A DNA stretch of 64,000 bases from assembly GCA_016840515.1 (NCBI GenBank), contig JAEOSF010000003.1:38856-102855 (forward strand), written 5' to 3'. A model generated the notes under the pieces. The model worked only from the letters and a program-made list of their open reading frames with translations, did not search any database and had not been told where the DNA came from. Below are positions 8,070 through 16,276 of the stretch, in pieces. Every line of letters begins with the position of its first letter. Positions within the stretch are counted from its first letter, which is position 1. A program made the translations under genes and the position numbers. The stretch comes from Candidatus Borrarchaeum yapensis (GTDB taxonomy: Archaea > Asgardarchaeota > Sifarchaeia > Borrarchaeales > Borrarchaeaceae).

Positions 8070-9602
8070 TTATAAATAAGTGTGATTTTTCACACAAATC
8101 CACATTTTATGATAATCATCAATTCTCCCTGCTTTCAAGAAGGAAGAACCAGCCTTAAGGTTATCGGGCTGTGCGCTCGTCACCGAGTGCAAGACATGCC
8201 TCATTAATACCGTTTTTCGCAGTATCTTAGCAGTCTTGAAGGAAGTTATCCCGCTATGCTCAAAGAGGTCATGGATCATCGACCATGTACGGTAAGGACT
8301 GCTCTTTTTCACACGGGGATCGATGAACTCCCCGACATGTGAGAGCACCCAATCGTAGATGGCTGGAATTGTTTCCTTGAAACCCAGACCTCTTCGAGCT
8401 ATTACATAACTTGCAAGATAATGTACTGTCAAATTATGTAATCCTGAATATTTGTATTTCCCGATGAGGGAGGTGTATCCTGGAAATACTTTTCGAAAGG
8501 ACACACCGCGCTTTTTACACTTCCTCTCCAATAATTGCAAGGCGGTGGTCTTCAAATTGCTCAATTTTCGATTACGTTTTTTGTTATAGGAAAATTCTTG
8601 ATCGAACTGTAAATCCTCGACCACGATTCCCTTGCCCTTATTGATGCAATAATTGACGACTTTATCCATTTTATAAGAGATATAATCGTTACGCTTATCG
8701 GTTCGATAGCTGTGAAGGTTGCCAAACGAGATGCGATGAGAGGAGAGCATATTACCGTGCTGATCTACATTGGTTAAAGCCACAAAATTATAATTAAAAT
8801 CTAACCCGATTGCACCATGTTCATAGCCGTAATGTGGTGCGGGTTCAGTAATCTCATAAGATATATGAACGAAATAGCGCACCTTCCCCTTGAAGAGCTT
8901 CCTTTTCACGGTCAACGTATATTTGTCGGCATTAAGAATTTGCTGAAACCACTTCAACTGCACGGAATTTACGGATATAAGGATGAACAGCCATTTGCGT
9001 CCTTTTTGCTTGGAAAAGGTTCGTATCTTGACTGTCTTATCGGGCAATACCTTGATATTCAGATTTTTCACTCCATGTTGTTTCTTTCCGGTACAGCTGA
9101 AGGAAGAGTCCCGTTGTATCCTGAACTCGTCTCTAGTTATGTTACCGCGTATTCTCTCCCTGAATAATTTCTTTGTGCCGAATACTACGGGTTCGAGGTG
9201 CAAATTGTGTAGTTTAGCCATTATCGAGGATCTGCGGGCGTATAAGCCTTTTAACCGTCTGTCATGTGTATCTTGTTCCTTTATTTCATTGATTTTCTTG
9301 TTAATTACTTTTAGTTGCTGTGTCATGCGTTTGCATCGTTTTTCCAACCAGGTCTTTTGTTGTTCCAGTGTTGCTATGTTGTTACTCAAAATAGTGCCAA
9401 CATAGGGGTTGTTATGACACAGACGCATCAAACACTGCTGAATGGTTTTACCCTCGCCGAAACGTTCTGCCATGTAATTCTCACCATGAAACAACAGGTT
9501 ATAGCCGATGCGTTTCATCCGGTTATAGATGGTAAAGATCTCGTGTAACTGATGTTCTTGTGCCTCATCGGGATACATTCGGAATTTGACGGTCTGAATC
9601 AT
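8070..9602 (-). CDS. tnpB: TnpB-like (OrfB) protein, apparently lacking RuvC-III Asp and zinc ribbon
   Basis: This 510-residue protein has the OrfB opening (VKFRMYPDEAQEHQL), a RuvC-I block with Asp (GAIGLDFNYNFVAL, about residue 268) and a RuvC-II Glu (GIVVEDL, about residue 328). The C-terminal block ends YVIARRGLGF, typical of a divergent IS200/IS605 branch. At the place of the third catalytic Asp the sequence reads LTVHYLASY, with no acidic residue, and no CxxC zinc ribbon is present. Intact TnpB is an RNA-guided nuclease, so this copy may be inactive, repurposed, or from a family with a different third residue. The last residues run into an end-like sequence near 8116-8160, so the native C terminus may be shorter. 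G+C is higher than in its neighbours, consistent with transfer. Confidence 0.75.
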   Translation of the reverse strand: MIQTVKFRMYPDEAQEHQLHEIFTIYNRMKRIGYNLLFHGENYMAERFGEGKTIQQCLMRLCHNNPYVGTILSNNIATLEQQKTWLEKRCKRMTQQLKVINKKINEIKEQDTHDRRLKGLYARRSSIMAKLHNLHLEPVVFGTKKLFRERIRGNITRDEFRIQRDSSFSCTGKKQHGVKNLNIKVLPDKTVKIRTFSKQKGRKWLFILISVNSVQLKWFQQILNADKYTLTVKRKLFKGKVRYFVHISYEITEPAPHYGYEHGAIGLDFNYNFVALTNVDQHGNMLSSHRISFGNLHSYRTDKRNDYISYKMDKVVNYCINKGKGIVVEDLQFDQEFSYNKKRNRKLSNLKTTALQLLERKCKKRGVSFRKVFPGYTSLIGKYKYSGLHNLTVHYLASYVIARRGLGFKETIPAIYDWVLSHVGEFIDPRVKKSSPYRTWSMIHDLFEHSGITSFKTAKILRKTVLMRHVLHSVTSAQPDNLKAGSSFLKAGRIDDYHKMWICVKNHTYL

Positions 9603-9656
9603 GGTGATCGAATTCTCCCTACATTGTATTACGGTTCATTAATAAACTCCACATAT

Positions 9657-9809
9657 TTAGTACATTCTTCGAACCTTATCACGCAAGGCATCGAGTTCAA
9701 AGGTGATAAAATCGATATGAGAAATCACCCAGTCATCAATTTCGCAGGATTCAGGAATAAGAAAGGAATCTATGAAGATATCGTCTATCGAGATTTCTTG
9801 AACTGTCAT
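9657..9809 (-). CDS. Possible small acidic ORF upstream of the TnpB-like gene
   Basis: ATG 9809 to TAA 9657 encodes 50 residues beginning MTVQEISIDDIFIDSF and ending ALRDKVRRMY. It is rich in Asp and Glu and lies 54 bases before the TnpB-like start, on the same strand. An overlapping plus-strand frame (9552-9848) has much less protein-like composition. It could be a remnant of a gene interrupted by the element, or a small gene carried with it. No family was recognised. Confidence 0.35.
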   Translation of the reverse strand: MTVQEISIDDIFIDSFLIPESCEIDDWVISHIDFITFELDALRDKVRRMY

Positions 9810-9887
9810 ATATCTCACTTTCAAGGGGTGAACTTGATGCGTAAGTAAGTCACTATAGCTGGGATAAAAGTAATTTATAAAGGGTGT

Positions 9888-10004
9888 ATGGTTTTGTACA
9901 TTATGAATGAGCTCAAAGAAAACACGGAACTAAAAAAGAAACTTGAGTGCTTAAGATATTTTGCCCATGATCTGCCAATTGCATTTGTATATAATAATCC
10001 TTAA
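9888..10004 (+). CDS. Possible small ORF, PAS-like fragment
   Basis: ATG 9888 follows AGGGTGT and encodes 38 residues ending LRYFAHDLPIAFVYNNP before TAA. The coiled N-terminal part followed by a short DLPIAFVYN block resembles the start of a PAS sensor domain, but it stops there. It is probably a truncated gene next to the transposon region. A second in-frame ATG at 9903 is possible. Confidence 0.3.
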   Translation: MVLYIMNELKENTELKKKLECLRYFAHDLPIAFVYNNP

Positions 10005-10082
10005 TGGAGCTCCCGACAATTCTTTGCTTTTTAAAATAGGCTTTCAAAGTAATCTATTGAGACATAATAACTGATTGTGTTG

Positions 10083-10163
10083 CGGAGAGTTTTACCAGAT
10101 TCTTTTTATCTATTCTTAATTAAACGGAGAGTTTTACCAGATTCTTTTTATCTATTCTTAATT
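10083..10163 (+). repeat. Two tandem 39-base copies at a 42-base period
   Basis: A 39-base unit starting CGGAGAGTTTTACC occurs twice, separated by AAA, with no differences between copies. The period is a multiple of three, so the frame leading into the GTPase stays open and would encode two copies of RRVLPDSFYLFLI. The identity suggests a recent duplication. It lies in the probable 5' leader of the GTPase gene. Confidence 0.85.
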
Positions 10164-10202
10164 CAAATAAGATTAGGAATAAATTTTCAAAGGGTATCCA
10201 GA

Positions 10203-10784
10203 TTGGCGCGCGCAAAAGAAATCCACCAAACAAATGTGAAAGTTAACAAGAAACGTACTTATATTTTTAAGGTAATTGTAGCTGGCGAAGGCGGTGTAGG
10301 GAAGACTACTTTAATAAACAGGCATGCCACTGGAAAGTTCAATGTCGACACAAAGATGACCATCGGTGTAGGTTTTCTTATATGTGAAGCAAACCACACG
10401 TTTGATGAAACAATTAAGCTTCAGGTCTGGGATTTCGGCGGGGAAAAAAGGTTTCGCTTTCTCCTCCCCACTTATTGCAATGGTGCTCATGGAGTCATCC
10501 TAGCTTTCGATTTAACAAGCATTTCAAGTCTACTCAATTTACATGAGTGGATAAAATTGATTAAAGAACATACTAAAAACCCCGTTATTTTGCTCATTGG
10601 AACTAAAAATGATATTGCAAAAAAAAATGGAGAAGATATTATACCAGATGATATAATTAATCAGTTTTTATCATCTATAAGTCTTGATAAGTCATTTTTT
10701 TTCAAAACGAGTTCAAAAACAGGTGAAAATATTGCAGCTGTATTTTCAAGTATATCTTCGCGAATCATGGATGCGCTGATCTGA
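10203..10784 (+). CDS. Ras-like small GTPase
   Basis: This 193-residue protein carries all five G motifs: G1 GEGGVGKTT (about residues 28-36), a G2 threonine in TIGVGF, G3 DFGGEKR (DxxG, about 77-83), G4 GTKND (the usual NKxD reads TKND, about 132) and G5 TSSKTG. It is the size of Rab/Arf/Ras proteins, which cycle between GTP and GDP and recruit partners to membranes. Many such GTPases are typical of Asgard archaea. The start chosen is TTG 10203, after AAAGGG. The frame is open back to GTG 10077, across a tandem repeat. No C-terminal prenylation cysteine is seen (it ends IMDALI). It has no obvious operon partner. Confidence 0.88.
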   Translation: MARAKEIHQTNVKVNKKRTYIFKVIVAGEGGVGKTTLINRHATGKFNVDTKMTIGVGFLICEANHTFDETIKLQVWDFGGEKRFRFLLPTYCNGAHGVILAFDLTSISSLLNLHEWIKLIKEHTKNPVILLIGTKNDIAKKNGEDIIPDDIINQFLSSISLDKSFFFKTSSKTGENIAAVFSSISSRIMDALI

Positions 10785-10905
10785 AAGAATTAACGGCAAT
10801 CTTAATTTTATGCTATTATCACAAACAAAAACCAAGGAGATTAGAGGACAAAGGAGTAGTAAATAGTTGTTAAGAACTATGATCGAACTATTTGCATTAA
10901 CCAAC

Positions 10906-11799
10906 TTATTCTGTACACAATAAGATTTTAGACCATTCTGCTTCTCTGATTTTATGAATTAACTCGATTTCCTTATCGGAAATATGTGCAAATCTGCCTT
11001 GTAATTTCAGATATTCCTCAATAGGTTCTCTTTTTGCTGGATCAATAAGAAATTTACTCTTACCTGTGAGTGTAAGTTGTCCGTTTTCAATCTCGTAGAG
11101 AATCCACATGCCTGTTGATATAGCCTTTCTTCCGACAGCAATGGAGAGGCTGGAGTCAAATCTCCAACCTGTGGGGCACATCGACAAGATATGGATGTAC
11201 CGTGGTCCTTTAAAAGTTGTAGCTTTCTTTACCTTTTGAAACAAGTCTTCAGGAAATGCACTACAAGCTGTAGCTATATAGGGAATATCGTGTGCTGCCA
11301 TAATCCTTGGCATATCCTTTTTTAGTTCAAATTTACCTGTGGGAGTTGTAGTTGTTAATGCACCGAAGGGTGTTGCACCGCTTCTCTGATTTCCTGTATT
11401 CATATATGCCTCATTGTCGTAGCAAATATAGATAAAATTTGTACCTCTTTCAGCAGCTCCTGATAAAGCCTGTAGACCTATGTCTGCAGTTCCACCGTCG
11501 CCCGCCCATGCGACTACCGTAATATCTTGGTCTTTTTCCATAACTTCTAACGCCGCAACAACCCCAGAAGCTGCTGCTCCTGCGGTTTCAAAAGGCATAT
11601 TCAGGACAGGGAAGTTATAAGGGGTTGCAGGAAACTTACCAGAGATTATGGTCGCACATGAAGCGGGAATAACAAATATACAGTTGTTTCCTAAGGCTTT
11701 GATGGCTGTACGTAATGCAATAACCCCACCACAACCAGGACATGCTCTATTACCTCCAAAAAGGAATTCTTCCTCTGGAATAAGAGTCATAACACCCAT
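10906..11799 (-). CDS. porB: Pyruvate (2-oxoacid):ferredoxin oxidoreductase, beta subunit
   Basis: This 297-residue subunit binds thiamine pyrophosphate. ACPGCGGVIALR holds two of the cluster cysteines near the N terminus, and AGDGGTADIGLQ followed later by NEAYMNTGNQRSG is the TPP-Mg signature of PorB. The start is ATG 11799 because GAGGTGA lies five bases upstream. The longer frame from 11823 would overlap porA. It is the last gene of porGDAB, five bases after porA. The complex oxidises pyruvate to acetyl-CoA and CO2 and reduces ferredoxin. A related 2-oxoacid such as 2-oxoisovalerate cannot be excluded. Confidence 0.92.
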   Translation of the reverse strand: MGVMTLIPEEEFLFGGNRACPGCGGVIALRTAIKALGNNCIFVIPASCATIISGKFPATPYNFPVLNMPFETAGAAASGVVAALEVMEKDQDITVVAWAGDGGTADIGLQALSGAAERGTNFIYICYDNEAYMNTGNQRSGATPFGALTTTTPTGKFELKKDMPRIMAAHDIPYIATACSAFPEDLFQKVKKATTFKGPRYIHILSMCPTGWRFDSSLSIAVGRKAISTGMWILYEIENGQLTLTGKSKFLIDPAKREPIEEYLKLQGRFAHISDKEIELIHKIREAEWSKILLCTE

Positions 11800-11804
11800 T
11801 TTTT

Positions 11805-13007
11805 TCACCTCAGCCCAATCCACTTAGTTTGACCCATTTCACCCAATTCTGTTGCAGTAATTGCTCTTTTTACGATTTCTTCTATCTGTGTTTTTGTCAC
11901 GTCTCTTCCGCCCAGCCCCACAATAAATCCGAAGATCTCTGACCTCTGTTTAAGGTTGTATAGCGCCGCTTTTGTTTCTGTAAATAAACAACCTTCATTT
12001 CCAAATGAGATATTTCTATCTAATACTACGAGTGTTTGCTTACTTTTTGCTAGATTTCTTAATTCTTCATTAGGAAAGGGGCGAAATACGCGAATCTTCA
12101 CACTTCCGACTTTATATCCCTGCTCTCGTAAACTATCTACAACTAAGGTTGATTCAGAAGCTAACGTGCCCATACTAAGTATCACGAGTTCTGCACCTTC
12201 GCACTTATACGGCTGTATCATGCCTCCATGCGATCTTCCGAAGAGTTTTTCGAACTCTTTATCCACGTCATAGATTTTTCTTCTCGCATTCTCCATTGCC
12301 TTTTGCCTCAAGTATTGGAAATCCATATAACCTGGAAACCCGGGTTCGCTCTCAGGGAAAACCATCGGGTATAACCCAACAGGTCGATTGGGATCTAAAT
12401 AGGCATGTTCTGGTTTATATGGAGGCAAAAACGAATCTATAGCGTCTTGACTTGGGACACTAAAGGGCATTACAGTGTGGGATAAAATAAATGCGTCTAA
12501 GCAAATCATAGCGGGTAAAAGCACTTCTGGATCTTCACAAATGCGATACGCCTGAATTATTGTATCGAAGACTTCTTGATTATTATCAGCATAAAATTGA
12601 ATCCAACCTGTGTTTCTTTGAGATAGTGAATCCGAGTGGTCCGTCCATACATTCCAAGGAGGACCTAAGGCTCTATTAACAACTGCCATCACAATAGGAA
12701 GTCTTCCGCCTCCTGCCCAATGAAGGACTTCGTGCATTAACGCAAGTCCATGACTACTTGTTGCAGTAAATGTTCTCACGCCTGTAGCACTCGCCGCAGT
12801 AACTACCGCCAATGCACTATGTTCAGATTCCACTCTAACGAATCGTGCTCTTATAGGGTAATCATCGCGTTCGACCCACTCTGAGAGGGTTTCAACAATA
12901 CTTGTTTGTGGTGTAATGGGGTAGGCTGAGATCACTTGTACTTTGGCCATTTTTGCAGCTAATGCCGCTGCAGAATTTCCAGTAGCAATTACCTCTTGGC
13001 TCATCAT
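11805..13007 (-). CDS. porA: Pyruvate (2-oxoacid):ferredoxin oxidoreductase, alpha subunit
   Basis: At 400 residues it matches archaeal PorA. AYPITPQTSIVETLSEW, RVESEHSALA and TATSSHGLALMHE are the conserved blocks of the 2-oxoacid oxidoreductase alpha family. The TTTSSHG-like serine/histidine region contributes to the active site. The SD GAGGAGGAGGA is embedded in the end of porD, and the ATG overlaps the porD stop by four bases. This indicates translational coupling. A second ATG three bases on is an equally good start. Confidence 0.93.
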   Translation of the reverse strand: MMSQEVIATGNSAAALAAKMAKVQVISAYPITPQTSIVETLSEWVERDDYPIRARFVRVESEHSALAVVTAASATGVRTFTATSSHGLALMHEVLHWAGGGRLPIVMAVVNRALGPPWNVWTDHSDSLSQRNTGWIQFYADNNQEVFDTIIQAYRICEDPEVLLPAMICLDAFILSHTVMPFSVPSQDAIDSFLPPYKPEHAYLDPNRPVGLYPMVFPESEPGFPGYMDFQYLRQKAMENARRKIYDVDKEFEKLFGRSHGGMIQPYKCEGAELVILSMGTLASESTLVVDSLREQGYKVGSVKIRVFRPFPNEELRNLAKSKQTLVVLDRNISFGNEGCLFTETKAALYNLKQRSEIFGFIVGLGGRDVTKTQIEEIVKRAITATELGEMGQTKWIGLR

Positions 13008-13297
13008 TCCTCCTCCTCTTTCACCATCTTTATAGCCTTAGTTGGGCATTCCATAGCACAAATTCCACAACCTTTGCAGAATCGTAAATCGATTTCTATC
13101 GGATTCGTTTTTTTGATCGCAATTTCAGGGCAAAATAACCAACAATTGAAGCAGCCTATACATTTTTCAGGGATAAGAACGGGTCTAAGGGCTCTCCATG
13201 TCCCAGTTTCGCCTGCTTCACCTTCTGTCGGTACATTTAAAGGTATCACATACTCACTGGTTTTCTTCTTTTTTGAAAAAGTATTTGGAGTTGCCAT
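13004..13297 (-). CDS. porD: Pyruvate:ferredoxin oxidoreductase, delta subunit (ferredoxin)
   Basis: The 97-residue protein has two 4Fe-4S motifs, CIGCFNCWLFCP and CKGCGICAMECP, each CxxCxxCxxxCP. It passes electrons from the TPP site to external ferredoxin. ATG 13297 is selected over the upstream ATG at 13330 because AGGTGA sits eight bases before it. The C-terminal Glu-rich tail doubles as the porA ribosome binding site. Confidence 0.92.
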   Translation of the reverse strand: MATPNTFSKKKKTSEYVIPLNVPTEGEAGETGTWRALRPVLIPEKCIGCFNCWLFCPEIAIKKTNPIEIDLRFCKGCGICAMECPTKAIKMVKEEEE

Positions 13298-13437
13298 GAG
13301 GTTTTTCACCTTCTTAAAAAGAAATCGCAAGAAATAATCACATGACTAAATAGGATCTTAGATTTAATCTTGTTTCTATTGTTGCACTACTATTTAGGTT
13401 TTCAGAAAAAATCGGTTGTACTAGAAGTTTACTGCAG

Positions 13438-14001
13438 TTAGCATAACGTTTTTTGGAAAGTTAGTTTTGCGGCTTCTGCATTTCTTTTTCCTATTTCCCC
13501 ATGCCACTTTTTCCCAATAATCTTCGTTAGAGTTTCAAGGGATACTAATCCAGTAATTTTTGAAAATGCCCCTAGGATTGGTGTGTTGAGGACAGGAATA
13601 CCAGCAACTATTAAACCCAATTCTTGTGCTACAGTAGTTACATCCGTGGTATATATTCGAAAGTTTCCTTTAATGCGTAGTTCATCTGATTTTTTTGAAG
13701 AGTTGATAATGAGGGTTCCTCCTTCCTTTAACCCTTCATTCACTTTCATCAATCCAACTAGCGTAGCATCTAAGACTACAACGAAGTCTGGATTGTAGAT
13801 TTGTGAGCGAACACGAATTTCTTCGTCAGAAATTCTTGTGAATGCCATGATTGGTGCGCCTCTTCGTTCGGCACCGAAGTAAGGGAACGCTTGAACGCCT
13901 TTGTACCCCTCTAAATATGCGGCTTCAGCTAAAATCTGTGCTGCTGTGACTGCACCTTGTCCACCACGTCCATGCCAACGAATCTCAATAAGTTTGCCCA
14001 A
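13438..14001 (-). CDS. porG: Pyruvate:ferredoxin oxidoreductase, gamma subunit
   Basis: The 187-residue protein begins with IRWHGRGGQGAVTAAQILAEA, the gamma-subunit signature, and continues with FPYFGAERRGAP. It is full length. The start codon is TTG, seven bases after GGGGG. It is the first gene of porGDAB and is separated from porD by about 140 bases, so an internal promoter in that gap is possible. Confidence 0.93.
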   Translation of the reverse strand: MGKLIEIRWHGRGGQGAVTAAQILAEAAYLEGYKGVQAFPYFGAERRGAPIMAFTRISDEEIRVRSQIYNPDFVVVLDATLVGLMKVNEGLKEGGTLIINSSKKSDELRIKGNFRIYTTDVTTVAQELGLIVAGIPVLNTPILGAFSKITGLVSLETLTKIIGKKWHGEIGKRNAEAAKLTFQKTLC

Positions 14002-14068
14002 TCATAATCCCCCTACAAGAAACATATGCGACTACTACATGAACTTAAACTTTTACTTTGATATAAGG

Positions 14069-14245
14069 TCATTGGTTATTATCCTCTACAGACAACTGAA
14101 AATTTTTGGCAGCAATAATCCCAATAATGAAAAGAGATGTTCCAATAAGTACGATGATTTCGCCTATCAATCGGTTTCCAAAATAATATGCTAGCATTCC
14201 AAGAAAAAGTACAAATATAGCTAAAACCACTAAAATAAATCTCAC
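14069..14245 (-). CDS. Small two-helix membrane protein
   Basis: GTG 14245 opens a 58-residue frame ending TGA 14069. GAGGT lies eight bases upstream. The peptide has two hydrophobic helices (FILVVLAIFVLFLGMLAYYF and EIIVLIGTSLFIIGIIAA) joined by GNRLIG, with a polar tail (SVEDNNQ). It lies 67 bases before porG on the same strand and could be cotranscribed with the por operon. The other frames here are much less protein-like. Function unknown. Confidence 0.65.
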   Translation of the reverse strand: MRFILVVLAIFVLFLGMLAYYFGNRLIGEIIVLIGTSLFIIGIIAAKNFQLSVEDNNQ

Positions 14246-14271
14246 AGTAGAAACCTCTGAGGTTTGCAGGC

Positions 14272-14853
14272 ATGTTCACACAAAACAGGAAATATGTCCT
14301 TTATCTTGTCTTTGTATCCTTATTCATTCTTGTATTTTATTATATTTCCGATTATTTCTACCTAAAAGTTCTAACAGCATTTCATTCATCTTTACTCCTA
14401 GAACGTTTGTTTTTAATACCTAATCGTCCTCAAATTGTCGGGAATAAAGTCTTTATTAACGACTTCGAGATCATTAGAGAGTGTACAGGTATCCAAGCAA
14501 TCGTTGTGTTTGTGGGTCTTGTCTTATTTGTTCCTAGAGGACCTTGGAAGAAAAAAATCCTATCCCTGGCACTCATAATAGGTTTTGTTTACGCTTCGAA
14601 TGTTTTTAGAATTGCATTTGAAATATGGCTGGTCGAGAGTGGTCTTCTTTCTTACACGCTTGCTCACTATCCTTTAAGTTTGGTTCTTGGAATTATTGGT
14701 GTATTTCTCTTAGTCGTTGTAACAGAACAAGTGTATCCACAGTTTTCTGAATTCATTATGGGTCTGATGAAAGTAGTTCAAGCAAATGTTAATAACTTCT
14801 GGAACTCGCATTCTAGAGTAACAGATTCAAGAGATATGGAAGTTAAAAAATGA
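14272..14853 (+). CDS. Archaeosortase/exosortase-family transpeptidase
   Basis: This 193-residue multi-pass membrane protein has the catalytic triad of archaeosortases: Cys in RECTGIQA (about residue 70), Arg in NVFRIAFE (about 111) and His in AHYPL (about 131). These enzymes cut surface proteins near a C-terminal sorting signal and join them to a lipid or other anchor. The start ATG follows GAGG/GCAGG. Its stop overlaps the ATG of the cyclase gene by four bases (ATGA), so the two are coupled. A candidate substrate with a CTERM-like tail lies just downstream on the other strand. The subfamily (ArtA, ArtE or other) was not resolved. Confidence 0.85.
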   Translation: MFTQNRKYVLYLVFVSLFILVFYYISDYFYLKVLTAFHSSLLLERLFLIPNRPQIVGNKVFINDFEIIRECTGIQAIVVFVGLVLFVPRGPWKKKILSLALIIGFVYASNVFRIAFEIWLVESGLLSYTLAHYPLSLVLGIIGVFLLVVVTEQVYPQFSEFIMGLMKVVQANVNNFWNSHSRVTDSRDMEVKK

Positions 14854-15500
14854 TTGACTTAGTAAACGTCAGGCTGGTTGACCTTTCAAAGAAATTACAG
14901 CCTGGAATTGAAAAGCATGATGGAACATACCTGCATGGAACTGAATTACGGCGTCTTGAACTAAGAGAGTTCATTTTCGCTGGGGATAATACATATATGT
15001 GCTGGGTCGAGACGGAAACTCATATTGGGACTCACGTTGAAGGCCCCTCACATTATCTTAAAGGAGAAAAAGATATCGCATCTTTACCTTTAGAAAACTT
15101 CATCGGTGAGGCCCTAGTAATCGCTCTAACTCATAAGAAACCAAATGAGTCTATTCGCCCTAATGACTTAGAAGGAGTCAATCAGGGAGATATAGTTCTC
15201 CTATTTGCTTCTAAGAATTACAAGATGGAAGAGCGCCCTTACATAGCCCCTGATGCTGCTGAATACCTTTACGAAAAAAGAATAAAAATGCTGGGCATTG
15301 ATGACTCTATTTCTGTTGAGGCACCTGGTTCCATGGCAACACATGACTTCTTACTTAGAAATGATATTCCAATAATCGAAGGATTAGATAACCTTCAAGC
15401 GTTAACAAAGCAAAGGTTTTTCTTCATAGGCTTTCCTCTCAGAATAGCAGGGTTAGATTCCTCGTGGATACGAGCCGTTGCTTTAGAAGAAGCCGACTAG
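14850..15500 (+). CDS. Cyclase-family metal hydrolase (kynurenine formamidase-like)
   Basis: This 216-residue protein has the Cyclase (PF04199) metal-binding motif in HIGTHVEGPSHYL (HxGTHxDxPxH, with Glu for Asp) and GIDDSISVEAPGS near the end. Family members hydrolyse formamides and related cyclic amides. It overlaps the archaeosortase gene by four bases, which suggests a linked role, for example in processing a lipid or peptide anchor, but that is inference. The true substrate is unknown. Confidence 0.82.
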   Translation: MIDLVNVRLVDLSKKLQPGIEKHDGTYLHGTELRRLELREFIFAGDNTYMCWVETETHIGTHVEGPSHYLKGEKDIASLPLENFIGEALVIALTHKKPNESIRPNDLEGVNQGDIVLLFASKNYKMEERPYIAPDAAEYLYEKRIKMLGIDDSISVEAPGSMATHDFLLRNDIPIIEGLDNLQALTKQRFFFIGFPLRIAGLDSSWIRAVALEEAD

Positions 15501-15548
15501 GCTTTTCAAAAAAAAGAGAGATTGAGGAACTTATTTGATTTATGTGAG

Positions 15549-16157
15549 TTATCTTTTTTTATTTCGATGTATGAAAAATACTGCGATAAGTCCTAAGACC
15601 AAGCCGATGAGGATTCCCTCAATAGGATAACCGGGTATTCCTCTTGGAGGAGACGTTGTAGGTTCTTCCGTTGCGGGCGACGTCGTTTCTGCGGGTTTTT
15701 CCGAAAATGTAACTTGGCCAATATCTTCTACTCTATAGCCGTCATATGTCGCGCCGACAATGTAGGTTCTATAAACCAATTTTACAGAAAGTTGACCACT
15801 GGAGGCAGTACCCGAATGAGGTGTAAATCCGAGATAAAAAGTTTCTGTATCACCTACACTGTTAAATTCAGTCTCACTGAGGGAGAATGACAGCCAATCA
15901 TTATTATCGAGGAGGAGATCGCAAAACAAAAAGCGTATATAGTCATTTTGGGCTTGCTGTGTCATTTCTATTCTTAAAACAAACGTATATGTTTCTTCGT
16001 AATACATTGAGTCGTAATAGTCTAACTGGCAAGAAAAGGTATTAGTATAAGGATCACTGAATGACCAAGCAGCACTGTAATTTTGTGCTGAGGTAGGTAC
16101 TGCGACCAGTAAGAGGCAAATCATAGCAAGAGGTGGGATAAAAATTTTTAGTTTCAT
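15549..16157 (-). CDS. Secreted surface protein with IPGYP-type C-terminal sorting tail
   Basis: The 202-residue protein has a signal peptide (MKLKIFIPPLAMICLLLVAV then PTSAQ), a beta-rich domain of about 130 residues, a Thr/Ser/Pro-rich linker (TTSPATEEPTTSPP) and a tail of GIPGYPIE, a hydrophobic helix and HRNKKR. That tripartite tail matches archaeosortase-recognised CTERM signals, and IPGYP/IPGFP forms are common in Asgard surface proteins. The start ATG 16157 fits the signal peptide. An upstream ATG at 16208 is less likely. It converges on the archaeosortase-cyclase pair, which suggests it is a substrate. Confidence 0.75.
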   Translation of the reverse strand: MKLKIFIPPLAMICLLLVAVPTSAQNYSAAWSFSDPYTNTFSCQLDYYDSMYYEETYTFVLRIEMTQQAQNDYIRFLFCDLLLDNNDWLSFSLSETEFNSVGDTETFYLGFTPHSGTASSGQLSVKLVYRTYIVGATYDGYRVEDIGQVTFSEKPAETTSPATEEPTTSPPRGIPGYPIEGILIGLVLGLIAVFFIHRNKKR

Positions 16158-16276
16158 TGATGCATCCACGCTTAATTTGATTTTGAAAATGATGTTAATA
16201 AACTCCATGTTAATAAATACATTTGTCTATGAATTTGCTGAGTTATTTGCTTAGAACTTAATCATGATGGAATTGA

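Noticed and set aside
9552..9848. Plus-strand ORF opposite the TnpB-like start
   Set aside because: It overlaps the start of the TnpB-like gene and a more plausible minus-strand small ORF.
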